Below, piece by piece: positions 35,474 to 47,450 of a stretch of DNA of 64,000 bases. The position numbers were made by a program, and so were the translations under genes. Source of the stretch: Poa pratensis. Its lineage: Eukaryota; Streptophyta; Magnoliopsida; Poales; Poaceae. The notes beneath the pieces are model-generated. The model saw only the letters and a list, made by a program, of their open reading frames with translations, was not told the origin of the DNA and did no database searches. Within the stretch, counting starts at the first letter, position 1, and each line of letters opens with the position of its first letter. The DNA is taken from contig CAMZMU010000040.1 in the NCBI GenBank assembly GCA_947311845.1, positions 65,128,573 to 65,192,572 on the forward strand, written 5' to 3'.

Positions 35474-38400
35474 TACATGATTTATTGGAGATTTATTGGA
35501 GATGCTGCCATGTTCTCATACCCCACGTGCCATCCACATCTCGGATCTTGTCGTCGCACCGCCCGGCCACAACAGTCACGAGCACGCAATCCGAGCTGCT
35601 AAACTGCTAGTGCTCGCGTGGTGGTTTTAGTGTCAGGCACAGTGGCACTCGATCCGAGCCGTCAGCCTCCAATCCCACGGCACAGAAGCATGCTGCGGCT
35701 GAATCTGATCCAAAGCATCGCAGTCCGTAACATCCGGTCCAACCCACGACGCCACGTCACAGGCGATCCAGTCCCCCAGCGCGACACGACCTCCACTCTC
35801 TCCCACCCCAACTCTCCGGTGGTCGGCGGTCGCCGGAGGCACCGGCCCGCCGGGCGTCCCCGCGCCACGCCACGACATGTACAGCTCCTACTCCGCGGCC
35901 GCCTTCGCCCTGAGGGCCGCGAAGCCGTCCTACAACGCCCATTCCTCCTCATCCTACTCCTACCTCCCGTCGCAACACTGCCAGCAATACGACGCCGACG
36001 GCGGTCAGCGCGAGCTCGTCCCGCTGAACCCTCACGTTCACCCCCGCTTTCTGCTCGACGGGTACCTCCTCCGCCACTCGACCCACCTGCTCCTCCTCTC
36101 CGTGCGGCTGCGGCCCCCGCCACCGCCGCATCCGCCGCGCTGCTGCCACCGGCGTGCGGCCGCCCGATGCTGCTGCTGCAGCGGCGGCGGAGGCGGTAGT
36201 GCGAGATCGTATCCCAGCACGTTCCTTGGCGAGTGGAGGCGACCGCGCATCGGTGTTGCGGGCAGCGCACTGGACGGTCGGATCTTGGAGTGGTTTGCCG
36301 GCGATTGAAGGCGCGAGGATGCGGATGCGGCAGCTCTGGCAGTGCCAGGTTAGGTCTTGGGGCTGGCTGTGGATCGGGGTGCGCCGAGGTTGCTGGCGAG
36401 GGCGGTGCGGCAGGAGGTGTGGGAGTATGATGGTGGCGAGTGGCCGCACAGAAGGTGTTCGGTGGAATGCCATGATGATTGGGATGAGGATGAGGATCAA
36501 TGTGATCTTGTTGAGTGGGAGCTTCCAGGCAAGTCCCGCTTGAGGAGGAGGTCAAAGGAGGAAGAAGATGATGATAGATGCAGAGATTGCCGTCGGAGGA
36601 AGGGTGTGGAAAATGATTACTATGATGAAGGTGAGTACAGTGGCCGGCGGAGAGAAACTAGGGATGTGAACGGTAGTCTTCGGTCTGCTCGGAGGAGGTT
36701 GGGGAGAGGGGCTACCTCGACGACGAGGATACGAGGCGAAGAAGGGAGATGACAGAAGAGAGAGATAGGAGGGAGTTTGATTTTGATGATGCAAGGGAAG
36801 TTGGTGCTAGAAGATACAGTGAGGATGACAGGAAATATGATCGGAGAAGAGAAAGAAGGGATTCTGAATATGATGATGTGTTTGATGCTAGAAGACAGAG
36901 AGCTGGCAGGTACACTGAGGATGACCGAAAATTTGATCGGAGAACAGAGAGGATGGATTTTGAAACTGACAATGAGGATGATGTGAGAAGAGATGGGAGG
37001 CGCCATAGAAATGATGATGAACGATTTGTAATTCGGAACACAGGGAGAAAGAAGTACAGGGAGGAGGATGTTTCACCCTTGGGGTCACGCCGTTGGCATG
37101 ATAACGAGTGTTATATGATGAAGAAGATATTGCTGAGCGTAAGACTACTCACGTGGTAGGTCTCAGAGTTCTGCGTCTGCATTTCATAAGGATGACTCAC
37201 AAAGGGCATCGAGTTCAAGGAACACTGTTGATACAAGTCTTGCAAGGGAGAATACATCCTTGAGGGTGCGGTGGGATGATAATGTAGACCGACGAGCTGC
37301 ACAGACATCCGAAGAGAGGGACCGACGTTATTCTTCCTATGTTGGTTTATCAAATGACGAGAAAGATGAGTACGATCATGAGATAGCACGGCTTGTCAGG
37401 GTAAGAGATTCTAGGACGGGAACAAAAGATGTTAAGGTTGTAACTGAGGATGATACAAGCTTGAATTCCAGTTCAAAGAACTCTTCCATTTTGAAGCAGC
37501 GTAGAGATGTAGATCAGCAAGTAGCAGCACGAAATGAATCAAATAGGATCTCACAGAGGATAATGGAGACATCAGAAGTCAGAGGTAACAACACTGAACT
37601 GGATTCAGCAATGCTGAGTAATCACCAGGAAGATAGAAGAAACTACATTGATAATAAGTCATCTTCCCTTCAAAGTTCTGTAAATATTGCTAGTGACAGT
37701 AGAAGACAAATTAATCGGCATGATGAGGTCGAGGTGGATCAGCAGGTGGTCACACTCACTGACTCGAGAAAAAACTCAGAAAAGCTCACAGACATAAAGA
37801 TGGACAGTAGTCACAATGTTAGCAGGGCCTCTCACTCACAGAGAAATTATGAGGAAGTTAACCAGATGGATATCGATGACGAATCTACTTCCATAGAGAA
37901 TATAACTCACATCGTAAGAGACAAGAAGAGGTATGTAAACCAGCAGGTGATACATGAAACAGACATAGATGTGCAGAATGTTACACACGTTGATGTTTCC
38001 ACAGTTCGTGCTAGTGATATTTCTATGTTGAGGAACTCACAAAATCATTCTGAAACAAGATCGGATGTTAACTCTATTTCTAACACGAGTCTCATTGACC
38101 GGCAAGGGTCCAGCAAGAGCAAATCCATCAAAACAAGGTCATTGCTAGCGATAGGGCAACTGTTGCGGGTTCACAGAGTCATCATAACACTGGAATGTAT
38201 GGTCAAGTTCACTCGGCTTCAGTTATTGGCAGCACAAAAGAGATGCAAGAACAAGTGGAACTTACTAAGGCCCGTACTAACAATGCTGCTATGACAAGTA
38301 CTTCAGAAAGCCATATCGAAACAAGAATAGATGATCGATTTCAGCCATCCTCATCTGTACATACTGCTAGCAGTGTGAAGGGACAAACTGATCTTACTAA

Positions 38401-40756
38401 GAACCACGCTAGTGGCACTGTAGTTGTTAGCAATTCACATAACCGAACTGACAGTCAAGCTCGTAGGACTTCAGCTGTCAATCTTGTGGAGGCTAGGGAT
38501 AGCCATGACAAGAGTGATCTGCAAATTACACAAGGCTCTAGTGAGAGAAGTGATGAAGCAAGGACCAGATTTTCTGAATCCTCTCAGGACTCTAGAGAAA
38601 TACTGACAAGAGTAGAAGAAACCGGGAGATTAATGAAGCATAACATGGCTTTGAACTCGCAGCAGGCAAGCACCCGCAGAATCTCTGATAACAAAGATAC
38701 TACTAGTTTGCAGATTGAGAGCAGCGAAGAGGCATCTACCATTAATCTGGATATGGAGCAAAGAGGAACAATACTAGAAAGGACTGAAACTACTGCAACA
38801 GAAAGTATACCAGGTGATTCATCGGCCAGAAAGTCTGTCAATGAAAGCGTGTTAGAATCAGCTGCTCGATTAGAGAAATCATCTTCATTTCATGTAGGGC
38901 AATTTGTTGGTGAGCTCCAAAGAGGAACCTCAGCTGCCGATACTACTTCAACAAAGAAAAACGAGAAGTCCATAATGGAAGGTATAACGAGATCTTCATC
39001 CAGGTCCAGAATGAAGGGACCATCAGATGAGATTTGGGATGTTCAAAGTACTACTTCCCAAGAGACCTTTAAGACGGCCGATAAGGAGGAAGGGTCCTCT
39101 GCGGATGGAGGTGCAAACTCAGCCTCTCAGACACCCAAAAATGAAACTGCTATTGCTAAAAAAGTTCACAAGTCACTTTGGTCCTATGTTGCAGATATAG
39201 TCCGCCTTGGTTGGGTTCAGCGTGGTGAATCTCATGAATCTAGCAACAAATCATTTAAGAAAAGTTCATCCAGTAATTCTCAGAGTACGGAGGGTTGGCT
39301 GTCAAGTCAGGGGCATGATAATGACAGCATTGAAAAGAGAAACTGGAGTATCAAAACAAATGATCATCAGTTGACGAAGTCACACAGCGGAGAATCAGAA
39401 TCTATAGTAGCATCAAAAAAGGATGAAAGCTTGCCTACAGGCACACAAGGTTTGCAAATATCAGCAGCTGGCAATGTACGTGAAGTAGGTAGATCCAAAG
39501 GAGACTTTGTACCCACAGTTTCCAAGGATGGTGTGCAGATTTCAGGGGAGAGGGCAAACAGTCTGAAGTGGGTGCATCACCCAAAGGAAATACCATGGGA
39601 CGCTCGGCTGAGGATAGCATATCAACTTTGGTAGACGTCACAATAGGACAGCCACTTGAAGATGAAGCTGCTAGTTCATCCAGGATCACAGCTCAGGCTT
39701 CTGCTGAAATTAATGCTGGAAAAGGAGTTTCAGCGGCACCTATTCTATGACCATAAAGCTGAGGAAGCTGGTCGCAATGACGATTCAGGTAGCTGGAGAT
39801 ATGGACCTTCAGTCGCTATAACTCCTTACCATATCCCTCAGACCCAGACAATGATACCACATGAACATACCCCATCTGCTTCGTTAGAATCAACGAAATT
39901 GCCTACTGGTGGTCCCACTGGGATAGAGGAGAAGAATGTTGTGCGTATGGCTCCTGAATTTATGAGAACAGAGGGAAAAGAGGCTGAAATGAACAGGAGA
40001 AAGATTCAGAGAAATAAGCAGGTATTGAAGGAGACGTTTGAGGAATGGGAAGAAGCATACCAGCATGATGCTAAACAGAGAAAGACTGATGAGTTATTCA
40101 TGAGGGAGGCTTTACTTGAAGCTCAGAGGGCTGCAGATATATGGGAGGTGCCAGTTGGAGCTGTGCTAGTACATAATGGAGAAATAATTGCTCGTGGTTG
40201 CAATCTGTAAGTAGTATATATGATGTAGCAAACTGTTGGTAAAAAAAAATGAAATCTTCACTTTGCTTATTATTCTATCTCTTTCTTGTGTTCAGAGTTG
40301 AAGATCTTAGGGATTCAACTGCACATGCTGAAATTGTTTGTATAAGAGAAGCTTCTACCAAACTAAAGACGTGGCGCCTGGCGGTATTATTTCACATCCA
40401 ATAGCTTTTTTGTTTTTCTTATTCAATCCTGTAAAGCACTGCAAGATAATCCATTGCCCTCCTATTAAGTCATTTCCTTTTATATAATATTATTTTCATT
40501 GTTATATTTATCTGGTAAAAAACATCTGAAACTTGATATTTTGGAATTGAACATGGGGATTTTTTTTTCAAATTATTTTTGTACTCAGCACGATTATTGC
40601 CTTTCAGTTTCAAAAGCAATGTGCCAGCTATCTTTCTTTTTTGAGATTTGTATACGTAAATAATTTTCATTGAAAATTTATATATGCTAAATTCTTCAGT
40701 TTGATGAATTTTTTTACTCATTTACACATGTATCATCCTTTCCGCAAATTTGCTAA

Positions 40757-41182
<426 letters not shown>

Positions 41183-41189
41183 TGAATAA

Positions 41190-41345
41190 AAACTATGAGG
41201 GAGGCAACGGTAATATGATGAATAGCAACCAAAGTTCAAGTCCATCAGGACTTGAATCCAGGAATTGAACCCAGGGGGGTGCGATTGTACATACATGTCG
41301 GTTGGAGGGCGATGGCATGGTGTATCCACTGGCTCTGCGTGGCTT
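41190..41345 (-). mobile_element. Possible tRNA-derived SINE (TADA intron 3)
   Basis: On the minus strand GGTTCAATTCC (41271-41261) matches the polymerase III B-box consensus. An AGCCAGTGGATACACC segment about 55 bp earlier resembles an A-box region. Further GAATCCAGG and AAGTCC blocks follow. I found no clear target duplication or A-tail, so boundaries are guesses. Confidence 0.35.
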
Positions 41346-41835
41346 CATAGTTGCCTAGAACCCGGTGACCGAAGGCACAGCATGCCAGAAGCTGCAGCTC
41401 CCAAAAGATCTGGAGATGTAGGAAACTTGATTGTATTTCTAAGATGTATGAAACTGCCAAGAAGTGAAACTGAATAGTGATGAACGTGAAGTTCATATAG
41501 TCAAGTGGAACTTGTCTTCTCCATGTATTTCAAAATTGAGTTAGGTTTGATCTTTTTTCACCCGTAGAGAATGTGCCTTCTGATCCTTCTACAACACTCT
41601 TGGGAACTTCCGAATTTTTTTGGACATAGTAAGCATTGGAACTTCTCTCTTCACGGCGCACTTTGGCCATCTCATTCTACTGCTGTCACGTTGGAGTGGA
41701 GTAGGCCAGTAGGTGATGAAAGGGAGGGAAGCAGCAGGCTTGTGGTTTATAGTTGAAGGCTTGATCTCCGCTTTTCTGAACGTGGTAGGGGAGAATATAG
41801 CCTTTTCCTTTCTGTCAGATTAATACCATGTGCCA

Positions 41836-42165
41836 GCAAAATAAGCTAGCATTCTTTTTTTTGAGAAACACAGTACAGACGCAGACGATCACAAACACGC
41901 ACGTACAGACACCCCTATGAACGTACGCACGCAAACCCTACCCCTATGAGCACCTCCGAGAGACTGGTCCGGCAGATCTTGAGGTTGACGAAGTCACCAC
42001 GGGCGCCTCGCTGTTGACGGACACGTCACCTACCACTGAAAGCATAGCGCCGGTTAAATCCAGGAAAATGCGATCATCCATGGACTTGAACCTGGGTGGG
42101 CCGGTTCCACCACAAGGAACCAAACCAGCTGAGCTAGGCTCAGTTCGCAAAATAAGCTAGCATTC
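41836..42165 (-). mobile_element. tRNA-derived SINE with 19-bp TSD (TADA intron 3)
   Basis: The body is 41855-42146, read on the minus strand. The head has an A box TAGCTCAGCTGG (near 42135) and a B box GGTTCAAGTCC (near 42090), spaced as in a tRNA. The 3' end on the minus strand is an A-run (plus strand T-run at 41855). The 19-bp duplication GCAAAATAAGCTAGCATTC lies on both sides (41836-41854 and 42147-42165) and is perfect, so the insertion is fairly recent. Layout and size fit grass tRNA-derived SINEs of the Au-like type, though I cannot confirm the family. Confidence 0.85.
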
Positions 42166-43394
42166 ATGCATTAGTGCTGGTTTAAATGGTTGTTAAGCAG
42201 CATATGGAATGCGTTAGATAAAAAGGTGAAGCTTGCTGCGATGATGTTGTTTGTTCCCATCTATTTTCTTATGCTAAATGCTCAATTTGTAGTAATAAAA
42301 TTGAAATTTAAAGAATAATTCTCCACTTGTCCAAGCAAGTAAAAAACATATAAGTTAGCTTTCGTTAGCTAGCAAAATTTCCACTCTGTTACATAGTATA
42401 TGGAAATGGCTGCAGTTTTATCAAAATCACCACAAACTGTTAGACGAAAACTGTAGTTAGAAATTCCAGATGAGACATGAGATTAAATCACCACAAATAG
42501 TTCTATAGGAGTTAAACCATGTGCATGTGGACTGCTTTGAGTAATGGGCAAGGGCTTTCATCTCAGCATATATCCTCCTCAATCCTTTATGTTCCACCCA
42601 TATTAGAGGAACAGGAAAACTTAAGAAACTGCTGCACTTGTTTTATAGGCTTTTCCCTGGTGATGGGCAAACAAGCACATTGGATCCTGCCAACCAGAAC
42701 CAAACCGCTGGGCCTGTCCATCCTTTCCATCCGAAGATAGTCGTAAGGCGTGGTGTACTCTCCACGGAGTGCTCAGAGATAATGCAGCAGTTCTTCCAGC
42801 TGAGGAGGAAGAAGAAGTAGAGGCCGGAGTCGCCACCTCATGCACACCTCTCTGGCCGCCACCACCATCCCATCAAGTTCTTCACCAAGGTGCACCATAT
42901 GTTCGGCGCTGTTTTCTGTTTATAGGCGTTTCCTCTATTCTTTTTCCCAATTGTAAGTAGACTCTTTGCGTTCACGTTAGTTCTCGTCTCTGGGCTTCTA
43001 TGGGTATCATTTTGAGTATCGAGTGTTTTTGTTGTTATGTAAATGCTCTTAGATGTAATACTGGACACGAAGGGGACAAATGCTCCTGTGGGTTATCGGC
43101 TTATCACTTTTGTTGTCTCTACGGCACACAAATTATTGTTTTCTGAGAGACCTCATGGATAGAAGATCCTAGAAAACTTCTCTGTTTCATTTGTATTAGC
43201 TGTAGAAGGATACAAAACAGAGTGCAATGAATTGTTGTCACCAAGAAACCATTTTCCGGCAGTTGTCCAGGATTGTGACAAGATCAACAAGAGAGCTAAG
43301 TGTAAAAAACAGGAAAAATGCTTGCGGCGTGAAGACGGAATACTTGGAATTTAAAAGTCCAGACTCTATTTTCTTAAAAAAGCTAAATTCTCGG

Positions 43395-44200
43395 TTAGAT
43401 TTTATTCCACTCGTGTCCTGATGTAGTGACGAGTTTAGCTCTTATTTTCAGCATTCGTTCAAATGTTGACACCAATGAACAGATATATTTTTGAAAACTT
43501 ACTGGGCCACTGAGATAAGATATTTTCTTGTTCAGGAGATCCATACAAAGGTTTCGTAAACGTGAAGCTCCTGAACCTTGGCTAATAGAGAGGTTGTCAG
43601 ATGCCTTCTGGTTCATCTTCTCGTACACCTCAGTGAGGGCGTGTACCTCCTTGAGGACAGCGGCCGCCAGCGTGCCAAGATCCAGTGGAGCTGCGACGCA
43701 ACGATCACCTGTGACAACCGTTGACTCCGACAGACTGCTCTTTGGAAACATGCCGAGGTTGTGGCTCCCTACTTCACTGGATTCCACAAGTTTAGTTTCT
43801 TGCAACTCAACACAAAGTGTCGCAACATGCTCAGGCCACGAAAACAAACGGAACACCGGCCACATCATGATCTAAGACGAAGTGTGGTGAGTTGAGTCAT
43901 GTGAAGAAGGACAATACATAATCTCGATGCCTCCCAAACCTATGAATCTGCTACATAGTATGACCCTGACGGCACTGCAAAAATAAGAAAAAAAATTCCT
44001 CTTAAATCGGTTTGCCTAGCACTGTATGCATGGCGGATATCATCATCTTCCTACGGTCTTGGCTCACTAGCAAGTCCCGGTTCTCTTCTCCTAGCACTGT
44101 ATGCATGACGGATATAGGCATATAACATCACATTGCTCTGATCACATAGCATTTGATCCACCACCCTTCAGCGTGGTCTTTTCTTAGTTAAGAGGAAAAA
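43395..44200 (-). pseudogene. Unrecognised gene family, copy A
   Basis: A minus-strand frame (43868-43395) contains SLSESTVVTGDRCVAAPLDL, then LAAAVLKEVHALTEVYEKMN and LCMDLLNKKISYLSGPV. The same blocks in the same order occur in copies B and C, which supports past coding. Related flanking sequence (CGATGCCTCCCAAACC) follows to 44.2 kb. I do not recognise the protein. The frame may include intron sequence, and the upstream block LTGACLVLGDIMWRETM seen in copies B and C is missing here. Tail-to-tail with TADA. Confidence 0.4.
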
Positions 44201-44613
44201 AAGAACAAATTCTTGAAGAGGCCCTATGGCTTGATCAAACATCTCTTGGCCAACCCTTGACGCGCCTTAGCCCTTGCTGTAAACAACTTTAAGCCTGTGT
44301 CATTCAGAAAACAACTTAAATACTGAAGAGTGAAGACGAAGGGGACAAGTGCTCCCTTGGGTTATCGGCTTATGGCTTTTGTTGTCTCTACGACCTACAA
44401 ATAGAGGACCCATGGTCTCATGGATAGGAGAGTCTAGAAAACTTCTCTGTTTCACTTGTCTTAACGGTAAAAGGATACAAAACAGAGCCCTGAAACAGAG
44501 TACAATGCATTGTTGTCACCAAGAAACAATTTTCTCGGCAGTATCCAGGATTTTAAGTTTGTAACAAGATAGCTAAGTGTAAAAAGCAGGAAAATTCTTG
44601 CGGTGTGAAGACA

Positions 44614-44881
44614 GAATTCTTGGATTTTTTATTTTTATAGAGAAAAGGCCATGACGGCCCTGTTTTTATTATAGAAAGCAAAACCCATCGAACGTCTTAC
44701 ATAACATTAACCATACCCTAGCCAAGAACCCAAACCACTAAGAGGCTACAGCCTAGAACAAACCACCAGAAACATAAACAGAGAGCATGGACATACTTGA
44801 AACTAGCTGTTCAATGGCAACGGCCACAAATAAGGTGGAGACCACGAGCTTTCTGCTGAATCTTGTTGCGGAATTCTTGGA
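44614..44881 (-). mobile_element. 5'-truncated LINE/retroposon insert in copy B
   Basis: The insert 44625-44870 has a T-rich left end (an A-rich tail on the minus strand) and the block AAAGGCCATGACGGCCCTG near the tail, seen at grass LINE 3' ends. It is flanked by the 11-bp duplication GAATTCTTGGA (44614-44624 and 44871-44881). It interrupts sequence that is continuous in the neighbouring duplicated unit. Confidence 0.65.
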
Positions 44882-46290
44882 ATTTAGAAGTCCAAACTCT
44901 AATTTCTGAAGAAAGATAAATTCTCTGTTAGAGATTTCATCCCACTTGCGAAATGATTTAGTGACGAGTTCGTTCAGATGGGACACCAAAGAACAGATAT
45001 ATGTTCAGTTTGGTTTCAGCTGCACGTACACTAGATATGGACTCAATGTCTCAATCTGTCCTCATATTTTGGGCAATGGATTAAGAGTGTTTAGCTTTGA
45101 AAACTAGCTTACTTGTCCACTGAGATCAGATTTTTTCTTGTTCAGGAGATCCATACAAAGATGTCGTACAATGTTAACCTCGTGAACCTTGGCTAATAGA
45201 GAGGTACTACGTTGTGAGGCACCAACTGGTTCATCTCCTCGTACACCTCAGCGAGGGCGTGTACCTCCTTGAGGACAGCGGCCGCCGGCGTGCCATGATC
45301 CAGTGGAGCTGCGACGCCAGGATCACATGTGACCACCGTTGTCTCCGACAGACTGCTCTTTTGGAAGATGTCGAGCTTGTGGTTCCCTACTTCCTTAGAT
45401 CTCCCAAGTTCAGTTTTTTGCAGCTCAATAAAAAGTACCGCAACATGCTCAGGCAACGAGAACAAAGGGAACATCAGAGACATCAAGATCGAAGAGAAAG
45501 TGTGGTTTACCTCCTCTGCTCGGAAGAGGCAAACACTAAGTGGTGAGTTTCTTCAAGCGATAAAGGACAATACGTAATCTCGATGCCTCCCAAACCTACG
45601 AATCTGCTAGATAGTATGACCCTGACGGCGCTGTAAATTCAGTTTATCTAGTACTGTATGCATGAAGGATATCATCATCTTCCTACGGTCTTATATCACT
45701 AGCCAGCCCCCGGTTATCTTTTTTTTTTTTGAAGAAAAGAGCCGAAGCTCTCGATTTTCATTGCCCTTGGTTATCTTCTCCCAGTTTTCTATATAGTTCC
45801 AAGACTATATATATCTTCAGCTGAGACAGTTGCTGTTACTAGCACCATATCTTGGAAGTAATGCTTTGGTCAGCTGGAACATGGTTTCCCGCCACATTAT
45901 ATCACCTAGCACAAGGCAAGCCCCAGTTAAAATTCTTACCAACTGTTCGTACTCGCAAGTACATCTCACATTGCTTTGATCACATAGCATTTGATCCACC
46001 ACCCTTTTGCGTGGTCTTTTCTTATTTAAGGAAAATATATTCTTGAAGAGGCCTTATGGCTTGATCAAACTCCTCTGTGTCAACCCTCGAAGCGCCTTAG
46101 CCCCTTGGTGTAAACAACTTTATGCCTGCGTCTTCAGAAAAATATTTGGATCAAGAATAACCACTGGCTCGTCCCTTGCCTTCAACAAGGCCCATATTAT
46201 TGCTAACAAATATTTTCATTATGTTTACATAGTATTTAGAAATGTATGCAGTTTTAGCAAACATTTGTTGTGCTCTGGCTTTGCATTTGA
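44753..46290 (-). pseudogene. Unrecognised gene family, copy B
   Basis: Minus-strand blocks in order: IIWALLKARDEPVVILDP (near 46190-46140), LVRILTGACLVLGDIMWRET (near 45935-45880), and SLSETTVVTCDPGVAAPLDH, then AAAVLKEVHALAEVYEEMN (45370-45220). A further block, HLNELVTKSFRKWDEISN, lies near 44980-44925. The blocks are separated by introns or decay and two small retroposon tails have landed in the region. Copy C has the same first and second blocks and copy A the third. The hydrophobic stretch before WALLKARDEP in copy C suggests a membrane-spanning protein, but the family is unknown to me. Confidence 0.4.
45712..45777 (-). mobile_element. Very short retroposon tail insert with TSD
   Basis: The 48 bp 45721-45768 read on the minus strand end in AGCTTCGGCTCTTTTCTTC followed by an A-run. 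GGTTATCTT flanks both sides (45712-45720 and 45769-45777). The same tail motif is seen at grass LINE 3' ends. This is an extreme 5' truncation. Confidence 0.6.
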
Positions 46291-46558
46291 TTGATAGTAT
46301 CTGTCTCAAACGCAAATCAGATTGATACTTCTGAAACTATTAGATGGAAACTGCAGTAACTGCAGTGCAGTTAGACATTCCAGTTGAGACATGATATTAA
46401 ATCACCTACAAATAGTTCTGTAGGAGTTAACACATGGAAAAGTGGACTTCTTTGAAAAATGGGCAAGGACTTTCATCTTTATATCCTTGTCAATCCTTTA
46501 TGTGCCACTCATCACAGAGGAACGGGAAAACTGAAGAAACTGTTGCACTGTTTTATAG

Positions 46559-46834
46559 GCTTTTCGCTCGTGATGCGCAAACAAGCACACTTGATCCTGC
46601 TAACCAGAACCAAACTGATGGGCCTGTCCACCCTTTCCATCCGAAGATAACCGTAAGGCGTGGTGTACTCTCCACAGAGTGCTCAGAGATAATGCATCAG
46701 TTCTTCCAGCTGAGGAGGAAGAAGAAGCAGAGGCCGGAGTCCCACCTCGTGTGGGCCTCTCTGGCCACCACCACCATCCGATCAAGTTCTTCACCAAGGT
46801 GCACCACATGTTCGGTGCAGTTTTATGTTTATAG
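46559..46834 (+). pseudogene. Duplicated TADA terminal exon
   Basis: An intron-like acceptor (TTTTATAG) is followed by a copy of TADA exon 4: TSTLDPANQNQ, GPVHPFHPKITVRRGVLS and ECSEIMHQFFQLRRKKK. Here the codon after KKK is CAG, where exon 4 has TAG. However, one base is lost just after RPES (TCCCACC against TCGCCACC), so the C-terminal HHPIKFFTKVHHMFGAV segment is out of frame. It lies 3.9 kb beyond TADA exon 4 in the same orientation and could serve as an alternative last exon only in principle. Confidence 0.85.
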
Positions 46835-47450
46835 GTTTTTCCTGTGTTCTTTTCCCAATTGTAAGTAGACTCTTTGCTTTCACATTCAATCTCTTCTCTT
46901 GGCTCCTATGTGCTTTATCCTTGACTTTCCTTTTTGGATGTCAAAGTAATGTACCATTTTGAGTATCGAGTGTTTTTGTTGTTATGTAAATGCTCTCCCG
47001 TGGGTTATCAGCTTATCGATTTTGTTCTCTACGAGTCACAAATCATTGTTTTATGAGAGGACTCATGGATAGAAGAGCCTATAAAACTTCTCTGTTTCAG
47101 TTGTAGTAATGGTAAGAAGGATACAAAACAGAGTAAAATGCATTGTTGTAACCAAAAAAAACATTTTCCCAGCAGTTGTCCAGGTTTGAGGCAAGATCAA
47201 TAGAGAGAGCTAAGTGTAAAAAACAGGAAAATGCTTGTGGTGTGAAGACGGATTTGTTTTTTGAATTTTGTAGTCCAGACTCTGTTTTCTGAAAAATGAC
47301 TAACTTCTCTGTTTGAGATTTCATCCCACTTGCGACATGATTTAGTGACGACTTTAAACTCTATTTTCAGCGTTCCTTCAGATAATCAAATGGGAGACCA
47401 ATGAAGATATATGTTCGATCGTGTTTGAGTTTGGTTTAAGCTTGCAAGTG

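Larger units (their letters stand above)
42400..47450. repeat. Local segmental duplication around the TADA 3' end
   Basis: Three partial units follow one another. Unit A (about 42.4-44.3 kb) holds TADA exon 4 and copy A of an unrecognised minus-strand gene. Unit B (about 44.33-46.3 kb) repeats the 3' flank (CTCCCTTGGGTTATCGGCTTAT) and that gene but lacks the TADA exon. Unit C (about 46.38-47.45 kb) repeats the TADA exon and 3' flank only. Shared landmarks are GGGTTATCGGCTTAT-like (43090, 44357, 46998), ATACAAAACAGAG (43210, 44475, 47121) and CGATGCCTCCCAAACC (43925, 45580). Divergence is moderate throughout. Confidence 0.8.

Noticed and set aside
35633..36555. Long minus-strand frames (up to 297 aa) at the start of TADA
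   Set aside because: They lie opposite GC-rich, low-complexity TADA sequence. Composition keeps several frames open at once and none resembles a known protein.
42080..42146. tRNA gene on the minus strand
   Set aside because: A and B boxes are present but there is no cloverleaf with an acceptor stem; A-tail and TSD show it is a SINE head.
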